From: Bacillus sp. FJAT-14578 | GTDB lineage: Bacteria > Bacillota > Bacilli > Bacillales > Bacillaceae_H | Assembly: GCF_000504165.1 (NCBI RefSeq) | Contig: NZ_AYSE01000001.1 | Coordinates: forward strand, 186,001-250,000 | Direction: 5' to 3' | Length of the DNA stretch: 64,000 nt | Shown: positions 26,718 through 35,140 of the stretch, piece by piece | Layout: each line of letters starts with the position of its first letter | How positions within the stretch are numbered: position 1 is the first letter of the stretch | Position numbers and translations under genes: made by a program | The notes under the pieces: generated by a model | Databases searched by the model: none | What the model was told of the DNA's origin: nothing | The model's input: only the letters and a program-made list of their open reading frames with translations

Positions 26718-28211
26718 TTAGTCCATGTTCACCCAAACACTCTTCACTTCTGTATAGTTTTCTAAAGCATAGCTTCCCATTTCACGGCCGATACCAGATT
26801 GCTTGTAACCACCGAACGGACTCGCCGCATCGAATGCGTTATAGCAGTTCACCCAAACCGTACCCGCTTTGATTTTGTGTGCAAGGTAATGGGCCTTTTT
26901 GATATCCTGCGTCCAAACACCTGCTGCTAAACCGTAATCGGAATCATTTGCTTTTTTCACAAGATCATCTAAATCATCAAACGGCATGGCCGCTACGACC
27001 GGACCGAAAATCTCTTCTTTCGCAATCGTCATGGAATGATTCACATCGGCAAACACCGTTGGAGCGACGAAGTATCCTTGGTCATACGGAATTGTGCCTC
27101 CAGCCAACACTTCAGCGCCTTCTTCCACACCCTTATCGATATAGCTTTTCACACGTTTTTGCTGTTCAGCCGAAATTAATGGCCCCATTGTCGTATTTTC
27201 TAACAAACCGTTTCCTTGATTGATTGTTTTCGTCAAGGATACTAAATCCGCTACCACATTATCGTACATGCTCTTTTGAACATATAAACGGCTTCCTGCG
27301 CAGCATACTTGCCCTTGGTTGAACATGATTCCCATTAATGCACCCGGTACCGCTTTTGAAAGGTCCGCATCCGGTAAAATGATGTTCGGTGATTTACCGC
27401 CAAGCTCAAGCGTCACGCGTTTTAACGATTCGCTCGCCTGTCTCATAATATACTTACCAACTGCTGTTGAACCCGTGAAGGCTACCTTATCGACTAACGG
27501 GTGATCCACCAGCGGCGCACCTGCTGTTTTTCCATAACCCGGCACGATATTGATGACACCTTTAGGGAAGCCCGCTTCTTCCATCAATTGTGCTAAATAT
27601 AAAGCGGAAAGCGGCGTTTGTTCAGCCGGCTTCAAGACGATTGTACAACCTGTCGCCAAAGCTGCCCCCAATTTCCACGCTGCCATTAATAACGGGAAGT
27701 TCCACGGAATAATTTGCGCAACGACACCAATTGCTTCATGGCGAGTATAGTTAAAATAGTTTCCTTGAACCGGAATGGTTTGTCCAACAATTTTAGTGGA
27801 CCAACCGGCAAAATAGCGGAAATGCTCGATTGCCAGCGGAACATCGGCATTGGATGTTTCACGAATCGGCTTTCCATTATCTAAAGTTTCAAGCTGTGCT
27901 AATTCCAGTTTATGTTCTTCCATCAAATCTGCTAATTTATAAATAAGGCGGCTTTTCTTTGCCGCTCCCATTCTTGACCATGGTCCATGATCAAACGCTT
28001 CTCGTGCTGCTTTTACGGCCAAATCAATATCTTCCGGACCAGCTTCCGCTACGTCCGCTAACTTTTCACCAGTTGCAGGGTTAACCGTTTCAAACGTCTT
28101 ACCGGAAATAGAGTCTACCCATTCTCCATTTATGTACAGTTTTTTCACGCCGTTTAAAAACTCTACTAATCTAGGACTTAATTCCATTCCTTTTGTACTT
28201 ACGTTTTGCAT
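26718..28211 (-). CDS. dhaS: NAD(P)-dependent aldehyde dehydrogenase (DhaS type)
   Basis: Oxidises aldehydes to carboxylic acids in the cytoplasm. 497 residues, the standard ALDH length. The catalytic Cys is in NQGQVCCAGS, the general-base Glu in VTLELGGKSPN, the NAD loop in FTGSTAVG, and IIPWNFPL is present. The sequence reads like B. subtilis DhaS throughout. The start at 28211 follows GGAGTGGGG; an alternative at 28229 lacks a site. A cre-like palindrome lies 26 bases upstream, implying CcpA repression. The physiological aldehyde is not established. Confidence 0.88.
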   Translation of the reverse strand: MQNVSTKGMELSPRLVEFLNGVKKLYINGEWVDSISGKTFETVNPATGEKLADVAEAGPEDIDLAVKAAREAFDHGPWSRMGAAKKSRLIYKLADLMEEHKLELAQLETLDNGKPIRETSNADVPLAIEHFRYFAGWSTKIVGQTIPVQGNYFNYTRHEAIGVVAQIIPWNFPLLMAAWKLGAALATGCTIVLKPAEQTPLSALYLAQLMEEAGFPKGVINIVPGYGKTAGAPLVDHPLVDKVAFTGSTAVGKYIMRQASESLKRVTLELGGKSPNIILPDADLSKAVPGALMGIMFNQGQVCCAGSRLYVQKSMYDNVVADLVSLTKTINQGNGLLENTTMGPLISAEQQKRVKSYIDKGVEEGAEVLAGGTIPYDQGYFVAPTVFADVNHSMTIAKEEIFGPVVAAMPFDDLDDLVKKANDSDYGLAAGVWTQDIKKAHYLAHKIKAGTVWVNCYNAFDAASPFGGYKQSGIGREMGSYALENYTEVKSVWVNMD

Positions 28212-28236
28212 ATCCCCACTCCTAATCAACTTGTAT

Positions 28237-28252
28237 TTGGAACCGCTTCCAA
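28237..28252. promoter_or_regulatory. Candidate cre (CcpA) site upstream of dhaS
   Basis: TTGGAACCGCTTCCAA is a near-perfect palindrome that meets every defined position of the cre consensus WTGNAANCGNWNNCW. It lies 26-41 bases before the dhaS start codon. Confidence 0.65.
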
Positions 28253-28403
28253 AAACTATTTTACCACTTTTTTCATAATTTTGAAAACTATTTTTTGTAA
28301 AAATTTTATGACAATTTTATAAACCTCTTAATTACTTTGTTATATTTAGAATCTATCTTTACTTCTATCTCTTTTTCGTTCCGGATAAATCCACAATTCC
28401 TTA

Positions 28404-28448
28404 AAATAAAGGGAGCATGGACATTCTTCATCCATGCTCCCTTTATTT
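28404..28448. terminator. Bidirectional rho-independent terminator
   Basis: An 18-bp perfect stem (28404-28421 with 28431-28448) closes a 9-base loop and overlaps the stop codon of the carboxypeptidase gene. Confidence 0.88.
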
Positions 28449-29942
28449 ATGTAGATCATACCCCGCCAAAATAACCGCTATCCGGTCTTCAATGTCCTTT
28501 ACATCCTCGCTTACAAAATTATTTAAGATAACGGCAAACGCGAGCTCTTGCCCTCCCTTTGTCGTCACATAGCCTGCAAGCGACGTAGCTCCGGTGATGG
28601 TTCCTGTTTTCGCTTTGACGTTTCCCGCTGCAGCTGTCTCTTTCATGCGCTTGCGGAGTGTCCCGCCGACGAGGCGTTCACTCGCTCCGGCAACAGGAAG
28701 GGATTGTAAAAAGACGGGATACCAGCCTTCTTTTCGGACTTCAACAAGCAGCTTGGAAAGTTCGTTTGCCGGTACATTGCTGACATGGGAAATTCCTGAT
28801 CCATCCCGAAGAGACAGTGTATCAGCGTTCACTCCAATCGTTTGTAAATAACTTCTCACGACCTCCAGTCCTTTTTCCCAGCTTCCTTCTCCATAAACAA
28901 CTCTTCCCATTTCTTTCACGAGCATTTCAGCAATGACATTGTTGCTTAATTTCATATACGGAATCAAAATATGAGAAAGCGGCGGCGATTCCTTTATAAA
29001 AAGGACAGACGCATTTTCTGGGGCGGCTTTATATGTATCATCCTTTTCTTTTATGCGAATTCCCTCTCTTTTTAAAGCACTTCTAAATAGACCGAGTGCA
29101 TAGGCTGATGGTTCCCTTACCGCAATCCACTCACGTACTCGTTTGGCTCCATCGGGAATGGTTCCTTCAACGAGAATCGTATTCGTTCCATGTTTACGCG
29201 TAACGGTGATGTCACGGACCCCATCTTTTTGAACGGTTGTGGTATCATTAATGATTTTCACCGTATCCGTTTCTGGAGTCAATGTAACCTTTGCATGTTT
29301 CCCTGGTTTCATCGGGTACACTTCTATCATGACACTCCCTGCATCATAATCATTGTCGGGAGAAGCCGTCAACGCGGAAATCGAGGCACCGTAATAATAA
29401 GACTCGTCGTTCCAGACAACATCTTGCGACAGCCTTACATCGTCATACCAGGTATCGTCTGCTGCGAGATTTCCTGCTATCTTGTTTACCCCTAACTTCT
29501 TCAATCCTTTAGCTAACTCGTCGAAATCTTTAGGGGAAAGCGTCGGATCGCCCCTTCCTTTTAAATAAAGATTTCCCTTAAGAGTATTTCCTTTCACGTT
29601 CCCATCTGTCAGCAACTCCGTCTTAAACGTATAATCCGGTCCGAGGGTCTCAAGTGCGGCTGCTCCCGTCAAAAGCTTCATGTTAGAAGCGATTTTCAAA
29701 CGTACCTCACCAAGCCGGCTAAAAACCATTTGTCCGCTGGCTGCATCGCGCACACTCACGGAACTAATCGCACCGCTCAAACGTTCATCCGCTAACACTT
29801 CATTAATTTGATATTCCAAATCAGCGTAAGCATTTGATGCTCGCGCAGGTGTTGAACCTTTCACCTGAAGGGATACGACGGAAAAAAACACCAATAACAG
29901 CACCATCACCCGTCGTTTTATTTTTGTTTTATTTTTACTCAT
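28443..29942 (-). CDS. dacB: D-alanyl-D-alanine carboxypeptidase/endopeptidase, peptidase S13 (DacB/DacC, PBP4 type)
   Basis: Low-molecular-weight class C penicillin-binding protein that trims or opens peptidoglycan cross-links outside the membrane. A signal peptide occupies about residues 1-36 (ends ARAS). Active-site motifs are SNMK (Ser86, Lys89), SNN, and KTGT near the C-terminus. The long insertion between SxxK and SxN is typical of S13. Length is 499 residues, compared with 491 for B. subtilis DacC. The start at 29942 follows AAGGATGG; the ATG at 29951 lies within that site. In Bacillus, DacC is a stationary-phase enzyme. Confidence 0.9.
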   Translation of the reverse strand: MSKNKTKIKRRVMVLLLVFFSVVSLQVKGSTPARASNAYADLEYQINEVLADERLSGAISSVSVRDAASGQMVFSRLGEVRLKIASNMKLLTGAAALETLGPDYTFKTELLTDGNVKGNTLKGNLYLKGRGDPTLSPKDFDELAKGLKKLGVNKIAGNLAADDTWYDDVRLSQDVVWNDESYYYGASISALTASPDNDYDAGSVMIEVYPMKPGKHAKVTLTPETDTVKIINDTTTVQKDGVRDITVTRKHGTNTILVEGTIPDGAKRVREWIAVREPSAYALGLFRSALKREGIRIKEKDDTYKAAPENASVLFIKESPPLSHILIPYMKLSNNVIAEMLVKEMGRVVYGEGSWEKGLEVVRSYLQTIGVNADTLSLRDGSGISHVSNVPANELSKLLVEVRKEGWYPVFLQSLPVAGASERLVGGTLRKRMKETAAAGNVKAKTGTITGATSLAGYVTTKGGQELAFAVILNNFVSEDVKDIEDRIAVILAGYDLHK

Positions 29943-30116
29943 ATGGTCCATCCTTAAAAATTTATGTGGATTTACATAGTTTAACCCGCTCTAGCGGACA
30001 GCACTCTCTATTTTAGTTGTATACATAAAAACCTGTCTTTACAAACGTTTTTCCCTGTACTTGCCACATGAAATGAGATATTTCTACCCATACTAAGTCT
30101 CGGAGGTATGTTTGTT

Positions 30117-31052
30117 ATGAAGATCATATGGATTACCGGACTTTTACTATTTGCTCAACAAATAAATCCGTCTGACAACTTATCATTAACCAATCAAGGA
30201 GAAACGATCGCCGTCATCAACCGCGATGATTATACCATTCCTTTAGTTGGAGTACCGATGGTAGATGAAAACAAATACAATCAATTCATTGAAACGCTCG
30301 ATCGACAAGTGTACAAGAAACCTGTCGATGCCATCATCAATGACCATGGGCAGATTCTTGCCGGAAAAGTAGGACACAAACTGTATAAACGAGCTTTTCA
30401 AGAGAAATTTTACACTTACTTTTTCAGTGACGGGCCATCAAAGATCGAAGTTCCGACGATTGACATTTATCCGAAAGTCGACAGCGAACTGCTGGCGCAT
30501 ATCCGAACTAAACGGATCGGCCAATATGTGACCTATTTCAATGGCAATAACAAAAAGCGCTCCCACAACATTTCACTTGCTGCAGAAGCCATTAACAACC
30601 ACGTTGTTTTTCCGGGAGAGACTTTTTCATTCAATGAAGTGGTCGGCAAGCGAACAGAGAACAAGGGGTATATGAAGGCTCCCATCATTGTCAGAGGAGA
30701 GTTATCAGAGGGGGTTGGAGGAGGCATTTGTCAAGTTTCGTCTACCTTGTTTAATGCTATCGACAATGCCGGCGTAAAAATTGTCCAACGCTACTCTCAC
30801 AGCAGGCGCGTTCCTTACGTTCCTCCAGGGCGCGACGCAACAGTAAGCTGGTATGGTCCTGATTTTCGGTTTGAAAACCAATATAATCAGCCGATCTTGA
30901 TTCGGGCTAAATCGTATCCAGGCAGTGTAATCGTTACGATTTTTTCCTCAGATTCCATTGATTACGTTCCCCGGAAAGTCCGGAGCGCGTCACATCGACT
31001 CCCACAAGAAATCATGATCGATTCTGATGGAAATAATGATAGTGAACAATAA
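30117..31052 (+). CDS. VanW family protein, exported
   Basis: 311 residues. A hydrophobic N-terminal segment (about residues 1-14) serves as signal or anchor. The VanW domain occupies about residues 140-270, with SLAAEAINNHVVFPGETFSFNEVVG, the invariant GGGICQVSSTLFNA block and SHSRRVPYVPPGRDATV. VanW proteins are found at glycopeptide-resistance loci and widely in Firmicutes, and are presumed to act at the cell wall; their activity is unproven. Start at 30117 chosen for its spacing from GGAGG at 30102-30106. It is divergent from the carboxypeptidase gene, another wall gene. Confidence 0.85.
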   Translation: MKIIWITGLLLFAQQINPSDNLSLTNQGETIAVINRDDYTIPLVGVPMVDENKYNQFIETLDRQVYKKPVDAIINDHGQILAGKVGHKLYKRAFQEKFYTYFFSDGPSKIEVPTIDIYPKVDSELLAHIRTKRIGQYVTYFNGNNKKRSHNISLAAEAINNHVVFPGETFSFNEVVGKRTENKGYMKAPIIVRGELSEGVGGGICQVSSTLFNAIDNAGVKIVQRYSHSRRVPYVPPGRDATVSWYGPDFRFENQYNQPILIRAKSYPGSVIVTIFSSDSIDYVPRKVRSASHRLPQEIMIDSDGNNDSEQ

Positions 31053-31063
31053 TTGTTTAACAA

Positions 31064-31168
31064 AGAGGATGACCCAAAGGGCAAAATACAGCCCTTTTGG
31101 GTCATCCTCTTGCAAGGCCCCGTCATGAAAGCCCAGTAAAACCAAAGGATTACGTGACGGGGCCTTGC
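31064..31168. repeat. Two-hairpin intergenic element, copy B
   Basis: Hairpin 1 pairs AGAGGATGACCC (31064-31075) and AAAGGGC with GCCCTTTTGGGTCATCCTCT (31091-31110), with one bulged T. Hairpin 2 is a perfect 14-bp stem, GCAAGGCCCCGTCA (31112-31125) with TGACGGGGCCTTGC (31155-31168). Loop positions match copy A (CCAGTAA, then CAA-GGATT). It lies between convergent vanW and bstA and may terminate either. Confidence 0.78.
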
Positions 31169-31216
31169 AGTAAAAATCAATTTTTGTAATTTATTAAAGG
31201 CTTATGGGACAGCCTC

Positions 31217-31726
31217 TTATTCAGCGTTCACAATATGTGCTGTATGGTGCTTTCCATGCCATGCATACAGTGCCGTCAGTGTATAGACATCAAGCTCTTT
31301 TTCCAATCCGGGATGGTACACCGTTTTATTGACGTCTTGCCACTCCAGCCGTTCAAGTAGAAAAGCCCAACGTTTCTGCAAACCATCCAATAAAGAAAGC
31401 GACCATTCAACAGGTGCTTCCTTCGCTTCCTCTGTTACTGCCCAATCATTTTCTTCAAATGGATTAATCGTCGGCGTGTCTTCCGTTAATGCAAGCTTTG
31501 TACGAATAAAGGCATTCATATGAGCATCCGCCAAATGATGCACGACCTGTCGAATCGTCCAGCCTCCATCGCGATAAGGGCTGTCTATCTGTTCTTCTGT
31601 CAATCCTTGTACTGCCTCACGCAGTTTTTCAGGAAGCTCCTTAATGTCCATGATAAAACTTTGAAATTGTTCGTTGCTTTTTTCTTTCGGCATTTGAAAT
31701 GAGCCGATTGGATATCGTCTATCCAT
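31217..31726 (-). CDS. bstA: DinB-family bacillithiol S-transferase (BstA/YfiT)
   Basis: 169-residue four-helix-bundle enzyme that conjugates bacillithiol to electrophiles. It reads like B. subtilis YfiT: YPIG near the start, PYRDGGWTIRQVVHHLADAHMN (metal-ligand His at about 64), and WHGKHHTAH near the C-terminus supplying the other ligands. GGGGGAG lies ahead of the ATG. It is a monocistronic minus-strand gene. Confidence 0.88.
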   Translation of the reverse strand: MDRRYPIGSFQMPKEKSNEQFQSFIMDIKELPEKLREAVQGLTEEQIDSPYRDGGWTIRQVVHHLADAHMNAFIRTKLALTEDTPTINPFEENDWAVTEEAKEAPVEWSLSLLDGLQKRWAFLLERLEWQDVNKTVYHPGLEKELDVYTLTALYAWHGKHHTAHIVNAE

Positions 31727-31820
31727 CTTATTTTCTCCCCCGTTTCTCTCTCGAATCTACCATCATTTTACATATCCTTTACCTGTGACGTCTACTTATT
31801 TGCTTTCTTTTTTGCAAATT

Positions 31821-31854
31821 AAAAAAGCATACAGGAACATTTCCCTGCATGCTC
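31821..31854 (-). terminator. Rho-independent terminator
   Basis: On the minus strand GAGCATGCAGGG pairs with a CCTGTATGCTTTTTT half-stem, ending in six T. It lies five bases after the stop of the small acidic gene. Confidence 0.8.
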
Positions 31855-31858
31855 AAAA

Positions 31859-32044
31859 CTAGTCATCATCTCTCGCCCCATCCTCTACAATCGTGCGCAG
31901 CTCTTTATAAAACAGCTCATCATTGCATGTCATTTTTTCACCGTAATGGACGATTTCCTGAAGCTCACCAGTATCACCCTTTGCATTGATCACTTCAAGC
32001 AGCTGCGTCATATCGTCTGTTTGAGGTACTTCCTTTTTCTCCAT
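31859..32044 (-). CDS. Hypothetical acidic protein, 61 aa
   Basis: Unrecognised small soluble acidic protein (MEKKEVPQTDD, ending DGARDDD) with predicted helices and no signal. It is well supported as a gene: AAAGGAGGGG 6 bases ahead of the ATG at 32044 and a terminator directly after. It lies downstream of the SDR gene on the same strand (88 bases), so possibly co-transcribed with it. Confidence 0.65.
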   Translation of the reverse strand: MEKKEVPQTDDMTQLLEVINAKGDTGELQEIVHYGEKMTCNDELFYKELRTIVEDGARDDD

Positions 32045-32132
32045 CAACGACCCCTCCTTTATATGTTTATCATTTCCGAGAGGAGTTTTTTTAGCCGTTT
32101 TTCCTACCTTTATTGTGCAATGCTGAACTGCT

Positions 32133-32912
32133 CTACCGCTGAAAACCGCCCTCTGAATGAATGATTTGTCCTGTCACCCACTCGGCTTCCTCCGAAGCTA
32201 AAAAGGCAATGAGACGGGCCGCATCCTTCGGCTGACCCACACGGCCGAAAGGAAAACGCGTCAACAGCTCTTGTTTAAGCGGCGCATCCATCCATCCGCT
32301 GTCCGTCGGCCCGGGATTTACTGCGTTGACCGTGATTCCCTTATGGGCGACAGCCGCTGCAAGCGTGTATGTCAACGTTTCAACCGCACCTTTTGTGACT
32401 GCATATGAAATTTCATCGATCATCGGGCCTAATGACTGCCCCGATGTCAAATTAATGATACGCCCGCTCTCTCCGTCTTCATATTGTGCGGCGAACTGTG
32501 TGGAAAGCAGCGTAGTGGCCCGTACATTAATGAAATAGTGGTTATCCAGGCTTTCTGCCGTTAAATTTTCAAAACCGTCATCTCTCGAATAACAAGCGTT
32601 GTTAACTAAAATATGGGGGTGTCCGAACCGTTCTTTCACCGTATTTAGAAGGGCAGATGCCGCGTCAGGTTGGGATAAATCCAGCTCCAGTTCCTCACAT
32701 CGAACATTGCATGCTTCTATTTCCGCTTTCAGTTGTTTCACTTCTTCTTTGCGCGCACTCAGTATCGTCCCTTCATGATAACCGAGCCAATACGTAAAGA
32801 AAATATCCGCACCTTCTTTTGCCAGCTCTTTGCAAATCGCCGCCCCAATACCTTGGGCTCTTGCCACTCCCGTGATAATGGCTATTTTTCCGTTCAATTT
32901 TTTATGATCCAT
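32133..32912 (-). CDS. Short-chain dehydrogenase/reductase (SDR)
   Basis: Classical SDR of 259 residues, NAD(P)-dependent. The cofactor loop TGVARAQGIG is at residues 14-23, NNA follows in the middle, catalytic Ser is in NLTSGQS and the Tyr-Lys pair in YAVTK. The C-terminal NPGPTDSGWM follows. It is closest in style to 3-oxoacyl-ACP reductase-like oxidoreductases, but the substrate cannot be told. Start at 32912 (MDHKKLNGK) follows AAGGGGG; the frame open to 32999 adds an arginine-rich leader unlikely to be translated. Confidence 0.85.
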   Translation of the reverse strand: MDHKKLNGKIAIITGVARAQGIGAAICKELAKEGADIFFTYWLGYHEGTILSARKEEVKQLKAEIEACNVRCEELELDLSQPDAASALLNTVKERFGHPHILVNNACYSRDDGFENLTAESLDNHYFINVRATTLLSTQFAAQYEDGESGRIINLTSGQSLGPMIDEISYAVTKGAVETLTYTLAAAVAHKGITVNAVNPGPTDSGWMDAPLKQELLTRFPFGRVGQPKDAARLIAFLASEEAEWVTGQIIHSEGGFQR

Positions 32913-33190
32913 CAACCGTTTCCCCCTTATCATTCTTCTGCGTTTTTTAAACTGCCTTATCACTTCATTGCCGCCACTTCCTTTCATGTCATTCATCAAT
33001 CTTGTTCACGATTTATTAGGGGAAACCATTTCTATCAATATTTCTGATGTCATATCAGTACGATTTATCTTTAATGATAATTCCATTAAAATCCAATTAT
33101 TCTCTTCGTGTCAATGATACATCACAAAAAAAGCCCCTATGTTCCGAAGAATTTCACTATATATTGAATCAAGATAAAACCATGTCATAG

Positions 33191-33241
33191 AAAAAGCCCG
33201 TCATTTCACCCATAACTTTGCCGGGTGTTCATGACGGGCAT
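33191..33241 (-). terminator. Rho-independent terminator after the spore lipoprotein gene
   Basis: On the minus strand TGCCCGTCATGAACACCC pairs with GGGTGAAATGACGGGC and is followed by TTTTT. The CCCGTCAT/ATGACGGG core resembles hairpin 2 of the elements at 23.4 and 31.1 kb. Confidence 0.8.
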
Positions 33242-33308
33242 TTCAAGAAAAGGAATCGATTGGGATATTCAATATACCGTTTAATCCCTCTTCCATTTCG
33301 GTTGTTGA

Positions 33309-33935
33309 CTATCGTGCGTTCGGGAAGACACGGCGTACGACTTCTGTAAATTCGTCGAATAATCCCCCAATCGGTCTTCCTTCACCAATATCATTAACAT
33401 AGTTATCCATTCGGTCGATAAAATCAGGATTTGTTGAGACATACACATTTTGAATGTCGGCATCCGTTTTTCTGACCGCATTTGCAATGTTATTTTCCAT
33501 TTCACGTGTTAACTTTCCTTCAGCATTATCATCAAGCTGGGCTGCCACATAAGCGTTGCGCTCAGTTACAATCACATTCGCTCTTTCTACTCCTTGTAAG
33601 TCAGCCACTCTGTCAGCTGCTTCATCTGCTACGTTCATCAATGGCTCGTCGCCATCTCTGTCGTTGTCGTTTCCAACGTTGCGCAGAGGATTGTTTAACC
33701 CAATATCATTATCATTGACATTTCGTAAAGAACCGTCTACTCCATTTCTACCGTTATCGTCTCCAACGTAGCGATTATTATCATTTACCACTCCATTGTC
33801 ATTCACGTAGCCGACATCACGTGTATTGTTATTGACCGCATTTCGTTCATCGGCTGCATTATCGTTGTTACATCCAGCTAGTGTAATCATCGAAAGAGCG
33901 CCTGCTGTTAAAACTAATTTGTGCAATGAAGCCAT
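33309..33935 (-). CDS. YhcN/YlaJ family sporulation lipoprotein
   Basis: 208-residue lipoprotein. Signal peptide with lipobox LAGC (Cys22). A low-complexity Asn/Asp-rich linker (about 25-95) follows, then the YhcN/YlaJ domain: DEAADRVADLQGVERANVIVTERNAYVAAQLD near 105-140 and a C-terminal helix pair. Such proteins are found in the inner spore membrane or coat of Bacillus; expression is expected in the forespore. AAAGGAGGA precedes the ATG. The Asn/Asp repeats are unusually long for the family. Confidence 0.85.
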   Translation of the reverse strand: MASLHKLVLTAGALSMITLAGCNNDNAADERNAVNNNTRDVGYVNDNGVVNDNNRYVGDDNGRNGVDGSLRNVNDNDIGLNNPLRNVGNDNDRDGDEPLMNVADEAADRVADLQGVERANVIVTERNAYVAAQLDDNAEGKLTREMENNIANAVRKTDADIQNVYVSTNPDFIDRMDNYVNDIGEGRPIGGLFDEFTEVVRRVFPNAR

Positions 33936-34060
33936 GATAGTCCTCCTTTAAGTTTTAATAACGAACCAGTCTTAGTTTTACGATGGCTGGCGCATTTTAT
34001 GTTGATAAATAAAAGGAAACATACTTCTCACCTTCCTGACCCATACTAAAACAGGACAAT

Positions 34061-34113
34061 AAAAAAGGCCGTTCATCCGACCCTTTGTTTCATTGGATCA
34101 GCATGAACGTCCC
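34061..34113 (-). terminator. Rho-independent terminator after nfrA
   Basis: On the minus strand GGGACGTTCATGCTGATCC pairs with GGGTCGGATGAACGGCC (some mismatches), followed by TTTTTT. It lies 12 bases after the nfrA stop. Confidence 0.8.
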
Positions 34114-34124
34114 ATTAGCCTTAT

Positions 34125-34874
34125 TTATTTTTTATTCAACCCTTGTTTTTCAACGAATTCCTTCATATACATCCTTGTAGGATTTGAAAGCATATTCGCC
34201 ATTTGCCCTGTCCACGTATCGCTTCGTTTCCCACCGGTTCGCTTTAGATAGTATTCCTGAATCGTTTGATTATATTGTTCGAGCTGTTCCTGTAATCGCT
34301 GCGTATCTTGATTATATTCATCTTCATGATACACATGCTCAAACGGCAGTCTCGGTTTTTTTCCTGATTCATGTAGAGGATGACCGACCGTCATACCAAA
34401 CAGCGGCACGACCCGTTCCGGGATATTTAATAACTTTGATACTTCTTCCAGATTGTTCCGAAGACCTCCAATATAGCAAATCCCAAGACCCATTGATTCT
34501 GCCGCAACGGCCGCATTTTGAGCGGCAAGCGCTGCATCAATCACGGCAACCATGAATTTTTCCGTACTTTCAACAGAAGACGTAATATCTTTCCCTTCCA
34601 TTTCAGCCAACACTTCATGGCGAAATAAATCGGCACAAAAAATGAACAAATGGCCGTTCGTTTCCACATATGGCTGATTTCCCGCGAGTTCAGCGAGTCT
34701 TTTCTTCTTTTGTTCATCCTTCACACCGATAATGGAATAGGCCTGAATATAGCTCGAGGTAGAAGCAGCCTGTGCCGCTTCTACAATTGTGCATATTTCC
34801 TCCTGTGTGAGCGGCTTATCTTCATATTTCCGAATCGAACGATGGTGCAGCAATGTTTCGATCACTTTATTCAT
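34125..34874 (-). CDS. nfrA: NADPH-dependent FMN oxidoreductase, nitroreductase family (NfrA)
   Basis: 249 residues, same length as B. subtilis NfrA. The N-terminal HRSIRKYEDKPL motif binds FMN phosphate, AASTSSYIQAYS and the mid-protein GLGICYIGGLRNN block are typical of the NfrA/FRP group, and a C-terminal arm (KRSDTWTGQM) completes the dimer. It reduces nitro compounds, flavins or disulfides using NADPH. A GGGAGGT site precedes the ATG. It is a single-gene unit. Confidence 0.9.
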   Translation of the reverse strand: MNKVIETLLHHRSIRKYEDKPLTQEEICTIVEAAQAASTSSYIQAYSIIGVKDEQKKKRLAELAGNQPYVETNGHLFIFCADLFRHEVLAEMEGKDITSSVESTEKFMVAVIDAALAAQNAAVAAESMGLGICYIGGLRNNLEEVSKLLNIPERVVPLFGMTVGHPLHESGKKPRLPFEHVYHEDEYNQDTQRLQEQLEQYNQTIQEYYLKRTGGKRSDTWTGQMANMLSNPTRMYMKEFVEKQGLNKK

Positions 34875-35045
34875 TTATAATACCTCCCTTTTTCATTGTA
34901 ACCATGCGGGATAATCTTTTCACGCATATTGCTTGTTTGGTCGATTTCGACGCTTGTCCTCCATCGCATTCTATTATCTGCTTGCACCAAAACCCTTTAG
35001 CATCTTCCTGTTCAGATATATTTTATCCATCCTTAAAAAGTTTCT

Positions 35046-35140
35046 CACATAAAGAAGGGGCCCATAACCTTTTGTTTATGGGCCCCTTCTTTATGTGTAA
35101 TTAGTTTGATGGGGTGAATTTCCCCCATCAAACTAATTAC
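35046..35140. repeat. Back-to-back perfect hairpins at the yaaN 3' end
   Basis: Hairpin 1 is a perfect 22-bp stem (35046-35067 with 35076-35097) around an 8-base loop. Hairpin 2 is a perfect 18-bp stem (35097-35114 with 35123-35140) around 8 bases. They share base 35097. Hairpin 2 contains the yaaN stop codon. Neither is followed by a clear T-run in the yaaN direction, so they are atypical as intrinsic terminators. Confidence 0.8.

Noticed and set aside
32733..33047. 104-codon plus-strand frame opposite the SDR start
   Set aside because: Antisense to a clear SDR coding region; no domain and no ribosome-binding site.
23356..35140. CRISPR array suggested by several similar hairpins
   Set aside because: The similar units are kilobases apart with no regular spacers and no cas genes.
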